DNA from: Bacteroidales bacterium UBA3543
GTDB taxonomy: Bacteria; Bacteroidota; Bacteroidia; Bacteroidales; UBA932
DNA length: 43,215 nucleotides
Direction: 5' to 3'
NCBI GenBank assembly: GCA_002376715.1
Contig: DFOK01000089.1
Span: 1 to 43,215 of the forward strand
In this document: positions 1-7,407 of the stretch, one piece after another
Position numbering within the stretch: the first letter of the stretch is position 1
Layout: every line of letters begins with the position of its first letter
The notes under the pieces: model-generated
Seen by the model: the letters and a program-made list of their open reading frames with translations, nothing else
Database searches by the model: none
What the model was told of the DNA's origin: nothing
Position numbers and translations under genes: made by a program

Positions 1-163
1 GTTTACAAAACTGCAACTTATATGCCATTTTGTTTTCATATTTTGTAACTATTGTTTTTTAAAAAGTGTTTTATAACATTAAAGTATGCGAATGCTGCAT
101 CATTTAAAGACATTTTGGCAGAACTACCATGAGAAATATTAGTTTACATTTTTGGTTGACAAT
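1..163. other. AT-rich intergenic region, no gene seen
   Basis: No convincing coding region, RNA gene or terminator is visible before the promoter of the CBASS operon. The stretch is very AT-rich and contains scattered TTTTG and TTTGTAAC words resembling the promoter elements used downstream, but no second complete promoter could be assigned. The gene to the left lies outside the window. Confidence 0.5.
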
Positions 164-194
164 TTTGTTTTATTCAACCATTTTTGTAACTTTG
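164..194 (+). promoter_or_regulatory. Bacteroidetes-type promoter of the CBASS operon
   Basis: TTTG at 164-167 (-33) and TAACTTTG at 187-194 (-7) are separated by exactly 19 bp, the consensus layout for the Bacteroidetes primary sigma factor. Transcription should start near 199-201, leaving an untranslated leader of about 118 nt before the ATG at 319. No operator or riboswitch was recognised in that leader. Confidence 0.75.
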
Positions 195-318
195 CGGAGT
201 GGTTTTTGATAGCATGGGTACGAAAGTAAATATTTTATAATTCGCAAAGCCCATTAATTTTAATCCTATGGATACTACATAGTATGAAGTTAGGTGTAAT
301 TTAATAAATAAAGTTCAT

Positions 319-1443
319 ATGAGCCAAACAAGAATTAGTACAAAGAATCAGAATTTATTGTGGGCCATCTCTGCCGGAAGATGCCAATATGAGGGATGCA
401 ATAAAGTGTTGCATCGTGATATATTGACTAAGAGAACGTATAATAGCGCTTACATTGCTCACATAGTAGCGGATAAACCCAATGGCCCAAGAGGTGATGC
501 AAAAAGGTCCAACTTACTATGTAATGACATAAATAACCTAATGTTATTATGTGATAAACATCACAGGTTGATAGACAAGGAGGACGTGGAAGGCCATCCT
601 GAATCTCGTCTGATTGAAATGAAGAGAAAACATGAAGAAAGAATTATGAGAATAACAGATATCGCCCCAGATAAGCTCACACATATAATTTTATATGGAG
701 CTAATATCGGTATTAATAATTCTCCTTTGTCTTACCAATTAGCAAGTGAAGCCATACTGCCTGACCACTTTCCAGCAGAAGATCGTCCTATTGAATTAGG
801 ATTCAAGAACAACTCTCTCATAGACGGAACAGAGGCTTATTGGATTGCAGAAGAAAGCAACCTTGTAGAGCAATTTAACCTGAAAATAAAGCCATTATTA
901 ATGCATGGTAACGCTAACCATTATTCTGTGTTTGCACTTGCTCCTCAACCACTACTTATAAAGTTTGGTGTTCTATTAAACGATATAAATAATGTGAGAG
1001 TGTTTCAGAAGCATAGGGAACCATCTACATGGAGATGGCAAAACATTATTTCCGGTATTGATTATATACTTCGTGAACCGGATGATAAAACAAAAAATCC
1101 CGTACTTGTACTTAGTTTGAGTGCTAAAATAACACATGATAGAGTAAGAAAGGCTTTAGGAGAGGAGATAAGTATTTGGGAGATTACAATAAGCGATACA
1201 CCCAACAATGATTTTTTAAAAACAGAGTCTTTATTACGCGACTTTCGCAAAGTTGCTCGACTTGCTTATGATAAAATTAAATGTCATCACGGCTATGCTG
1301 AATTAAATATTTTTCCTGCTATGCCGGTATCTGTGGCCATTGAATTGGGTCGGGTATGGATGCCAAAGGTCGATATGCCTATGGTAATATATGATGCAAA
1401 CAAGATGAAAAACGATTTTTATAAAACAATTACAATAAATTGA
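319..1443 (+). CDS. cap5: CBASS effector nuclease, HNH-SAVED (Cap5-type)
   Basis: Probable DNA-degrading effector of a CBASS anti-phage system. Cap5 proteins bind a cyclic oligonucleotide through a C-terminal SAVED domain, which activates an N-terminal HNH nuclease. Residues 1-110 are HNH-like: Cys22 and Cys27 with a later Cys78/His81 as likely zinc ligands, the first catalytic His in the AHIVAD segment (about 48), and the LMLLCDKHHRLID segment (about 75-86). From about residue 115 to the end the protein matches SAVED, including the typical ALAPQPLLIKFGVLLND and HREPSTWRWQ segments. The 374-aa length fits the family. The ATG at 319 is the natural start. The stop at 1441-1443 is followed one base later by the CD-NTase start, so the genes are co-translated. 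The family call is secure; the activating nucleotide cannot be read from sequence. Confidence 0.9.
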   Translation: MSQTRISTKNQNLLWAISAGRCQYEGCNKVLHRDILTKRTYNSAYIAHIVADKPNGPRGDAKRSNLLCNDINNLMLLCDKHHRLIDKEDVEGHPESRLIEMKRKHEERIMRITDIAPDKLTHIILYGANIGINNSPLSYQLASEAILPDHFPAEDRPIELGFKNNSLIDGTEAYWIAEESNLVEQFNLKIKPLLMHGNANHYSVFALAPQPLLIKFGVLLNDINNVRVFQKHREPSTWRWQNIISGIDYILREPDDKTKNPVLVLSLSAKITHDRVRKALGEEISIWEITISDTPNNDFLKTESLLRDFRKVARLAYDKIKCHHGYAELNIFPAMPVSVAIELGRVWMPKVDMPMVIYDANKMKNDFYKTITIN

Positions 1444-1444
1444 T

Positions 1445-2671
1445 ATGCTAACAAAAGAACAAAAAGAACAATTTAGCGAAATATTAGAAACACTTGGCGA
1501 GACCCTGGACATCACAAAAACCCAATATGAGGCCGCTGTTAGTAGTTATGGGGCAGTTGGCGATTGGTTGGCAAAACCAGAATCGTCTCTTGCTCCGTAT
1601 ACACCAATTATTCGTCCACAAGGCTCATTCATGCTTGGGACAATGATTAAACCTATTTGTGATGAAGACGATTTGGATATTGATTTAGTTTGTGAACTGA
1701 CGGGAAAGAATTTATCGTGGACACAATATCATCTTAAACAAGCAGTTGGAGATCGTCTTAAAGCTAACGAAACTTATAAAAAGATGCTTGATGCTGAAGG
1801 ACGACGGTGTTGGACATTACTATATTCCGATCAAGCCAATTATCATATGGATATTCTTCCTAGTCTTGTTTCCAAGGATTATAGCATATTGCTAGATAGA
1901 GCATTCTCATCCACAGATTTATACGACAAATACGAGTCTTTAGCAATACGTATTACTGACAAAAAGAAAGATAATTATTATTCAGACACAAATTCCGAAA
2001 ATTGGATAAAAAGCAATCCGTTCGGTTATGCCAGATGGTTTTTCAATGCAGCTAATATTGGCTCACAACATAAAGATATTAGACTATCAGATGCTGTAAA
2101 TCCTGTTCCAAAGTACAGTAAGCAAAAGCTACCTCTTCAACGTGTCGTCCAAATATTTAAACGCCACCGTGATATAATGTTTAAAGGAAATGAAGACAAG
2201 CCTATATCTATTATCATAACAACTTTGGCTGCAATGGCATATAACAAAGAAGAGTCTATTATAGACGCATTAATAAATGTGAGCGCTAAAATGCGAAACC
2301 ACATTGAAAAACGCATTGATCCAAACACAGGAAAACCCATAAAGTGGATCCCGAACCCAGTAAATCCTGAGGAAAATTTTGCTGATAAGTGGGTTGAACA
2401 ACCCAATAGGGAAAAGAATTTTTATAAGTGGCTTGATCAACTCGAAAAAGACATACAAACGATTATTCAAAAACGAGGATTAGATCATATAGCAGAGGCG
2501 ATGAAAAAATCATTTGGAGAACCCACGGTTACTAAAACCTTCTCTATGTTAGGCGAAAAGAATCTCAATCTTCGAGAAAGCGGAACTTTAAAAATGACCA
2601 CAGGTACGGGTATCCTTGGTTTAGAAGGTTCAGTAACTACTAAAAAACACAACTTTCACGGTAATGACTAA
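1445..2671 (+). CDS. CBASS CD-NTase (cGAS/DncV-like nucleotidyltransferase)
   Basis: Predicted signal synthase of the CBASS operon: it would make a cyclic di- or trinucleotide on phage infection and thereby switch on the HNH-SAVED effector encoded just upstream. The polymerase-beta-type signature is complete: a GS motif (QGSFMLGT, Gly60-Ser61), the metal-binding pair Asp78/Asp80 in DLDIDLV, and a third acidic residue, Asp136, in NYHMDILPS. Length is 408 aa. The C-terminus is long and polar, ending His-Gly-Asn-Asp, which matters because the neighbouring E2-like protein is expected to act on the CD-NTase tail. The last codons overlap the E2 start by 8 nt (2664-2671), so the two are translationally coupled. 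The clade (CdnA, CdnD, CdnG and so on) and the product were not determined. Confidence 0.92.
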   Translation: MLTKEQKEQFSEILETLGETLDITKTQYEAAVSSYGAVGDWLAKPESSLAPYTPIIRPQGSFMLGTMIKPICDEDDLDIDLVCELTGKNLSWTQYHLKQAVGDRLKANETYKKMLDAEGRRCWTLLYSDQANYHMDILPSLVSKDYSILLDRAFSSTDLYDKYESLAIRITDKKKDNYYSDTNSENWIKSNPFGYARWFFNAANIGSQHKDIRLSDAVNPVPKYSKQKLPLQRVVQIFKRHRDIMFKGNEDKPISIIITTLAAMAYNKEESIIDALINVSAKMRNHIEKRIDPNTGKPIKWIPNPVNPEENFADKWVEQPNREKNFYKWLDQLEKDIQTIIQKRGLDHIAEAMKKSFGEPTVTKTFSMLGEKNLNLRESGTLKMTTGTGILGLEGSVTTKKHNFHGND

Positions 2672-3077
2672 AAAAAGGCCTATTTCAATGTATCAACAGG
2701 GAGGAATGCTTCGACACTTTTTCCCTAACTCTACATTGAATATAGTTAATTGTGGGAAAGGGATGATTTGGGAGGGGAAAATACAACCTTCTGTATTAAG
2801 TACAACTTATGATATTAGAATAGAATATAATAGTGGCAAACATCCTAATGTGTATGTAATTAACCCAAAACCTCTGCCCTTAGCAAAAGATGCTACACAA
2901 TTACCACATGTTTACGACCAAGTAAAACAGCATTTGTGCCTATATCATAGGGCACTGAATGAATGGAACGGGTGTGATATAATTGCAAATACTATAATTC
3001 CATGGACAAGTGAATGGTTATTTCACTATGAAATTTGGGTGGCTACTGGTCATTGGCATGGTGGCGGTATACATTAG
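2664..3077 (+). CDS. Prokaryotic E2-like protein of type II-short CBASS
   Basis: A 137-aa protein between a CD-NTase and the end of a CBASS operon, the place and size of the stand-alone E2-like component of type II-short CBASS, where no E1 or JAB partner is encoded. The fold is suggested by a ubiquitin-conjugating-like run: beta strands at 25-70, NPKPLPL (67-73), LPHVYD (80-85), then HLCLYHR (90-96), whose Cys92 is the best candidate for the thioester-forming cysteine, and a helix/loop ending WVATGHWHGGGIH. In known systems such a protein attaches the CD-NTase to other molecules to prime it. Cys30 and Cys104 are the alternative cysteines. It overlaps the CD-NTase gene by 8 nt. Identification rests on context plus weak motifs, not on an alignment. 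Confidence 0.78.
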   Translation: MTKKRPISMYQQGGMLRHFFPNSTLNIVNCGKGMIWEGKIQPSVLSTTYDIRIEYNSGKHPNVYVINPKPLPLAKDATQLPHVYDQVKQHLCLYHRALNEWNGCDIIANTIIPWTSEWLFHYEIWVATGHWHGGGIH

Positions 3078-3173
3078 ATATTGGTTATAAAAGTCGACCA
3101 CATTATAGAAATAGACTTTTAACAGGAACCCATCCACCTGTATTGTTCGGATTGGAAATAAAAATTTACTATT

Positions 3174-3311
3174 ATGGCGAAAAAAGTCACTAGTAAAAAA
3201 GCCGCTTCTGCAGCATCAAAAGTCTTGCGAGACAAAAGAACGAGTGCTGCAAGCAAGAGTGCTGCAGGTAGCGCACTTTCTCAAAGAGAGAAAAGCGGCA
3301 AAAAAAAATAA
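3174..3311 (+). CDS. Small basic Ala/Ser/Lys-rich protein at the end of the CBASS operon
   Basis: A 45-codon frame from ATG 3174 to TAA 3309-3311. The protein starts MAKKVTSKKAASAASK, has a middle VLRDKRTSAASKSAAGSA and ends LSQREKSGKKK. About half of the residues are Ala, Ser or Lys. It has no signal peptide or membrane segment. From memory, very similar small proteins with the SKxLR...KSAAGSALSQ pattern occur in many bacteria without an assigned function. It begins 96 bp after the E2 gene and lies before the operon terminator at 3327-3363, so it should be on the CBASS transcript. It could be a nucleic-acid-binding or regulatory peptide; nothing in the sequence decides this. Confidence 0.65.
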   Translation: MAKKVTSKKAASAASKVLRDKRTSAASKSAAGSALSQREKSGKKK

Positions 3312-3326
3312 TTATTTCGTTTTTTT

Positions 3327-3363
3327 GTGAAGCATCATCATAACGAGATTGCTTCACTTTTTT
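3327..3363 (+). terminator. Intrinsic terminator of the CBASS operon
   Basis: An 8-bp perfect stem GTGAAGCA (3327-3334) / TGCTTCAC (3350-3357) with a 15-nt loop is followed by six T residues. It closes the CBASS transcript 15 bp after the small protein's stop codon. Confidence 0.8.
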
Positions 3364-3436
3364 AATCTCCTCAACCCCTATTCCCGTACCACAGACTTGG
3401 AGCTAAAATTTCCACAAAAACATCATGGTATATTTT

Positions 3437-3519
3437 AGGAATATAGTATATTTGTCTGTCAAGTATTCCTAATGATTTGATTCGGTTTTAGAAAAACAAA
3501 ATTGTTTGCGAAAACAATT
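3437..3519. promoter_or_regulatory. Candidate promoter with two inverted repeats upstream of the DUF1828 gene
   Basis: A -7 element TATATTTG (3447-3454) is flanked by the inverted repeat AGGAATA (3437-3443) / TATTCCT (3464-3470). A second AT-rich inverted repeat, AATTGTTT (3500-3507) / AAACAATT (3512-3519), lies in the presumed leader 38 bp before the ATG at 3558. No good -33 box was found at 19 bp. The first repeat brackets the -7 element as an operator would; the second could instead be an RNA hairpin. Confidence 0.4.
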
Positions 3520-3557
3520 AATGTTGAAACGGAAATCATTGTTAATGAATCTCTATT

Positions 3558-4343
3558 ATGAACTGGATTGATAGCAGCATACGGGAATATTATAACTGGT
3601 TGCTTGAAAAGACATTTGTAACAACAGATGAGCGAACAGGATGGAGTGCAATAACGACACCTTTCGTTGGCCTGTTTAACGACAATATTGAGATATATGC
3701 CAAATTGGATAATGGGAGATTGATTTTATCTGATGATGGTATCACTTTGTCCAACCTTGACCTTGTTGGTGCTTCAATTTCACGTTCCCCTAAGCGTAGA
3801 GAGTGGTTAGAAATGATTTCCCTCAATTATGGCATTACCCTTAATGAGAATAATGAGCTTGAGGCAATAGGTACGGAAAAAGATTTTAACCAGAAAAAAC
3901 ACAACCTGATTTGTGCTATTTCTGAGATTTCTGATATGGTAATGATGGCAAAACATACCGTCGCCTCACTATTTAAGGAGGATGTTAGGGCTTATTTGGA
4001 TGAACACAACATTATCTATACTCCTCAATTCATAGCAAAGGGGACTACAGGCATCGATTTTACTTTTGATTTTCAAATTGCCGGTCATCACAATGAAGTG
4101 GTTATAAAATCCTTTAATTCTTTAACTATAATGAATGTTCCAAATTTCCTCTTTAGTTGGGAGGATATTAAGCCTGCGCGTGAAAGGATTTCCGGTAAAG
4201 AGTTAAAAGGATTGGCTATTATAAATGATGTAGAGAAAGAGATAAAACAAGAATATTTGGATGCCCTCAAAAGTAAAGGTGCCGATTATATTTTGTGGGA
4301 GCAGCGCCACCAACCCGACATGTTGGCAAAATTAGTTGTTTAG
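3558..4343 (+). CDS. DUF1828/DUF1829 domain protein
   Basis: A 261-aa cytoplasmic protein. Residues about 15-95 match DUF1828, with the hallmark RLILSDDGITLSNLDL segment and a following SKRRxEW-like stretch (SPKRREWLEM). Residues about 150-245 match DUF1829, predicted as a mixed alpha/beta domain (FTFDFQIAGHH, later KGLAIINDV). The two domains usually occur together and the biochemical role is not known to me. Such genes are often found in prophage or defence neighbourhoods, which agrees with the CBASS operon just upstream. It has its own presumed promoter after the CBASS terminator, so it is probably regulated separately. It could be a toxin-like or immunity-like accessory, but that is inference only. 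Confidence 0.75.
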   Translation: MNWIDSSIREYYNWLLEKTFVTTDERTGWSAITTPFVGLFNDNIEIYAKLDNGRLILSDDGITLSNLDLVGASISRSPKRREWLEMISLNYGITLNENNELEAIGTEKDFNQKKHNLICAISEISDMVMMAKHTVASLFKEDVRAYLDEHNIIYTPQFIAKGTTGIDFTFDFQIAGHHNEVVIKSFNSLTIMNVPNFLFSWEDIKPARERISGKELKGLAIINDVEKEIKQEYLDALKSKGADYILWEQRHQPDMLAKLVV

Positions 4344-4344
4344 A

Positions 4345-4419
4345 ATGCCTCTCCTCACCGAACACGCCATCGAATCCTTCGCCATCGGGCTATTCCAAAA
4401 CCATAAAAGAACTATTTGA
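4345..4419 (+). pseudogene. Remnant resembling the N-terminus of a type I restriction HsdR subunit
   Basis: A 24-codon frame, ATG 4345 to TGA 4417-4419, begins one base after the DUF1829 stop. Its start, MPLLTEHAIESFAIGLFQ, closely resembles how many HsdR restriction subunits begin (a TE..IE.FAI.L pattern followed in intact proteins by GY). Here the frame leaves the pattern after Gln18 and stops. No further HsdR sequence follows; the next gene starts 5 bp later. I read this as the surviving 5' end of a deleted hsdR. The base composition is C-rich, unlike the gene before it. A chance short frame cannot be excluded. Confidence 0.5.
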
Positions 4420-4424
4420 ATAAT

Positions 4425-5339
4425 ATGAAACCCCTCCTCCTCACCTTCCTCTTCCTACTGAGCAGCATTGCGTACGGGCAGATCAACATGGCCGACTCGA
4501 CTGCTCAGGTTGTTGGCTATTGGGATAAAAATGAGACACAGACCTATACTGTGACTCAGGAAAAGTACCATGTTAAAGATTCCGACACTACTTCAAGGGT
4601 TCTTTTTAAATATACCGTAGATATCACGATTGTTGATTCTACTGCCAATTCATACACAATTGACTGGCATTATAGAGATACTGAGGTCCAATCTGAAAAT
4701 CCGTTTACTCAAAAACTCTCCTTGTTAAACGATGGTATGCATGTGCTGATTCGGACAGATGAGCTTGGTGTTTTTGAGGAGGTGATAAACTGGGAAGAGG
4801 TGAGGGATTATACGATGGTGGGGCTCAATGTATTGGAAGAAGAGATTGCCGGTGTCCCTGATATGGAAAATTTCCTTAAGCAGTTTGAAGAGCTGTATAG
4901 TACAAAGGAAGCTATCGAATTATCAGCTTTAAAAGAAATTCAACAATTTTATTCTTTTCATGGGGCTGTATATAAGTATGGGGAGCCCTATTATACGGAG
5001 TTGCAGGTTCCAAATATGTATGGCGGCGACCCCTTGGATGCGGAAATGGTGGTTTGGCTCGATGAATTGAATCCGGATGATAATAATTTCGTACTCAGAT
5101 TGGAGCAGCGTGTCAATCCCGAGCAGTTGTTGCACGCAGTCTATGGTTTTGTGACCAGGATGGCAGAGGCGATGGGAGTTGAGTCTCCGGAGATAGATGA
5201 AATAGAGAGTGTTTCAAATTACACATGGCTCTCTGCCATAATTCATGAATCAGGCTGGATTATTTATTCAATAGCAACTATTGAAGCAGAAGCTGATGGA
5301 CATATAGCGGTTGAAGAGAGAATAATTGAGCTACAGTAG
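4425..5339 (+). CDS. Secreted protein of unknown function
   Basis: A 304-aa protein with a clear signal peptide: positively charged start, hydrophobic LLLTFLFLLSSIAYG, then a cleavage-like A-Y-G-Q. It is probably periplasmic or surface-exposed because no lipobox is present. The mature part is acidic and beta/alpha mixed, with no domain I recognise. It ends in the sequence EERIIELQ. An in-frame TTG at 4416 would add three residues, but the ATG at 4425 gives a normal signal peptide and is preferred. The first 80 or so bases are C-rich like the preceding hsdR-like remnant, while the rest is AT-rich, which may mark a recombination joint. The following gene, 83 bp downstream on the same strand, may be co-transcribed. 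Confidence 0.6.
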   Translation: MKPLLLTFLFLLSSIAYGQINMADSTAQVVGYWDKNETQTYTVTQEKYHVKDSDTTSRVLFKYTVDITIVDSTANSYTIDWHYRDTEVQSENPFTQKLSLLNDGMHVLIRTDELGVFEEVINWEEVRDYTMVGLNVLEEEIAGVPDMENFLKQFEELYSTKEAIELSALKEIQQFYSFHGAVYKYGEPYYTELQVPNMYGGDPLDAEMVVWLDELNPDDNNFVLRLEQRVNPEQLLHAVYGFVTRMAEAMGVESPEIDEIESVSNYTWLSAIIHESGWIIYSIATIEAEADGHIAVEERIIELQ

Positions 5340-5422
5340 TGGCGCTCAGCGACAGTCACTATCTTTAATCACGACATTTGCGCTAGGGAACACAACAACA
5401 GCCACTAAACAGACATTTCAAA

Positions 5423-5887
5423 ATGAGTCTTGAAGTCCCCATAATAATATTGATTCTTGCAATTCCGTTCTATTTCCTGAGCAAATGGGTTTTTAAGAAA
5501 ATCAACCTTGGCAATGAAAAGAAAAGGAAATATTGGGCCATCATTCCGGCTGTCATAATGAGTTCCATTTTATATGTTGGAATTGTATTGATTGGGATGT
5601 TTTCTCTGACGTTCTATCCAAATATTGATTTCAACAAACAGAAATGGGAGGAAAATCAGGAAAAAAGGTATAAGATGTCAAAAGATATCATAAAGAGTGA
5701 TATGTTGATCGGGAAAACAAAGGAGGAGGTTATTGAGCTTTTAGGGGAAGATTATCATACCTACGATGATAACCATATCGCCTATGATTTGGGATTTGTG
5801 CCCGAATTATTCAATATTGATCCGGATGTATTGGACATATATTTTGAAAATGGGATAGTTGTCAAAGTCGGACAACACAGAACATAA
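5423..5887 (+). CDS. Membrane protein with a BamE/SmpA-like domain
   Basis: A 154-aa protein with two N-terminal membrane segments (residues about 5-25 and 40-65). A short domain follows at about 85-150 with the SDMLIGKTKEEVIELLGE pattern and a later IAYDLGF strand. This is the pattern of BamE/SmpA-like small domains, in which an N-terminal helix whose start is set by the GxTxxEV motif packs on a beta sheet. Unlike BamE it is not a lipoprotein. Partners are unknown. The gene stands alone between a secreted protein and an acyltransferase, with no sign of outer-membrane assembly genes. Confidence 0.55.
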   Translation: MSLEVPIIILILAIPFYFLSKWVFKKINLGNEKKRKYWAIIPAVIMSSILYVGIVLIGMFSLTFYPNIDFNKQKWEENQEKRYKMSKDIIKSDMLIGKTKEEVIELLGEDYHTYDDNHIAYDLGFVPELFNIDPDVLDIYFENGIVVKVGQHRT

Positions 5888-5952
5888 AAAATATTGCGCA
5901 GATAGTGCTATATTTGCCGACAATATCAATATCTGAACCTTAGCCTGAATTT

Positions 5953-7401
5953 ATGCTTTTCAACTCGATTGACTTTGCGATATTCTTACCGATAGTTTTT
6001 ATAATCTACTGGTTTGCAACAAATAAAAATCTGAAGTTGCAAAACACTTTCATTCTAGTAGCAAGTTATGTGTTTTATGGTTGGTGGGACTGGAGATTTC
6101 TATCACTGATTACATTCAGTATCGTTGTTGATTATTTCATAGGGATCCTGCTTAGGAAAGAGGAGAATCAACGCAAACGAAAAGTTTTACTATGGGTCAG
6201 TATTATCGTTAATCTGGGATTTTTAGGCTTTTTCAAGTACTATAATTTCTTTGTAGATAACTTCGTTGCGGCCTTTTCCTTTTTTGGAATGGATATCAAA
6301 GCCCAAAATTTAAATATAATTTTGCCTGTTGGAATCAGTTTTTACACTTTCCAAGCCCTAAGTTACACCATTGACGTTTACAAAAGGAGACTTGAACCGA
6401 CAAAGGACTTTATCGCATTTGCCGCATTTGTAAGCTTTTTTCCTCAATTAGTTGCTGGTCCTATCGAAAGAGCTACAAACTTACTCCCCCAGTTTTACAA
6501 AAAACGTACTTTTGAGTATTCGAAAGCAGTTGATGGCTTGCGGCAAATGCTTTGGGGCTTGTTCAAAAAAATTGTGATTGCAGATAATTGTGCTGAGTTT
6601 GCAAATCAAATCTTCAACAACTCAGCAAATATGAACGGCAGTACCCTTCTCCTGGGAGTACTGTTTTTCACTTTCCAAATTTATGGGGACTTTTCAGGGT
6701 ATTCAGATATCGCAATTGGTACTGCCAGACTCTTTGGATTCGACTTGATGCGGAACTTTAATTTTCCCTATTTTTCAAGAGATATTGCTGAATTTTGGAG
6801 ACGTTGGCATATTTCACTCTCGACCTGGTTTAGAGATTACCTCTATATCCCATTGGGAGGAAGCCACGGTGGCACATGGATGAAGATCAGAAATACTTTT
6901 ATAATTTTTATCATCAGTGGGTTTTGGCATGGTGCAAACTGGACATTTATCGCTTGGGGTGCGTTAAATGCCATCTATTTTTTACCTCTTTTATTGACCA
7001 ATAAGAATAGGAATCATCTGGGAACTGTAGCTCAGGGAAAACTGCTTCCAAGTGCTAAAGAATTCTTTTCAATACTTTTCACCTTCGGATTGACTGTATT
7101 CGCCTGGATATTCTTCAGAGCCGAAAATGTAGGTCACGCATTCAACTATATTTCAGGAATTTTCTCAAGCTCCCTATTTGAAATGCCAAAATTTGATAAA
7201 ATGGAGAGAGCTTTGATGACAATTATTTTAACAGGGATATTCGTTGCAATAGAATGGATTGGGAGAGAGGATCAATTTGCCATACAAAAATTGGGACTTA
7301 CCTGGAAACGTCCGGTCAGATATGCCATGTACTATGCTATAATACTTGTAATATTTTTGTTTGGCGGCCAGGCACAACAATTTATTTACTTTCAGTTCTA
7401 A
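5953..7401 (+). CDS. MBOAT-family O-acyltransferase (AlgI/DltB-like)
   Basis: An integral membrane acyltransferase of 482 aa with about ten membrane segments. Diagnostic features are LPVGISFYTFQALSY, SFFPQLVAGPIERA, the EFWRRWHISLSTWFRDYLYIP block and the putative catalytic histidine His326 in SGFWHGANW. Family members such as AlgI and PatA pass an acyl, usually acetyl, group across the cytoplasmic membrane for transfer to an extracytoplasmic glycan. The gene six bases downstream encodes an SGNH-like protein that is the natural acceptor partner. It is a different, shorter protein than the second MBOAT in this window (36188-38101). Its substrate is unknown; no polysaccharide biosynthesis genes lie nearby. 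Confidence 0.9.
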   Translation: MLFNSIDFAIFLPIVFIIYWFATNKNLKLQNTFILVASYVFYGWWDWRFLSLITFSIVVDYFIGILLRKEENQRKRKVLLWVSIIVNLGFLGFFKYYNFFVDNFVAAFSFFGMDIKAQNLNIILPVGISFYTFQALSYTIDVYKRRLEPTKDFIAFAAFVSFFPQLVAGPIERATNLLPQFYKKRTFEYSKAVDGLRQMLWGLFKKIVIADNCAEFANQIFNNSANMNGSTLLLGVLFFTFQIYGDFSGYSDIAIGTARLFGFDLMRNFNFPYFSRDIAEFWRRWHISLSTWFRDYLYIPLGGSHGGTWMKIRNTFIIFIISGFWHGANWTFIAWGALNAIYFLPLLLTNKNRNHLGTVAQGKLLPSAKEFFSILFTFGLTVFAWIFFRAENVGHAFNYISGIFSSSLFEMPKFDKMERALMTIILTGIFVAIEWIGREDQFAIQKLGLTWKRPVRYAMYYAIILVIFLFGGQAQQFIYFQF

Positions 7402-7407
7402 AGTACT

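Noticed and set aside
1062..1250. Short minus-strand frame inside the Cap5 gene
   Set aside because: It overlaps the conserved SAVED domain in antisense and has no promoter or recognisable product.
3078..3173. Frameshifted C-terminal extension of the E2-like protein
   Set aside because: The 96 bases after its stop do not continue a recognisable protein in another frame, and the ending WHGGGIH looks natural.
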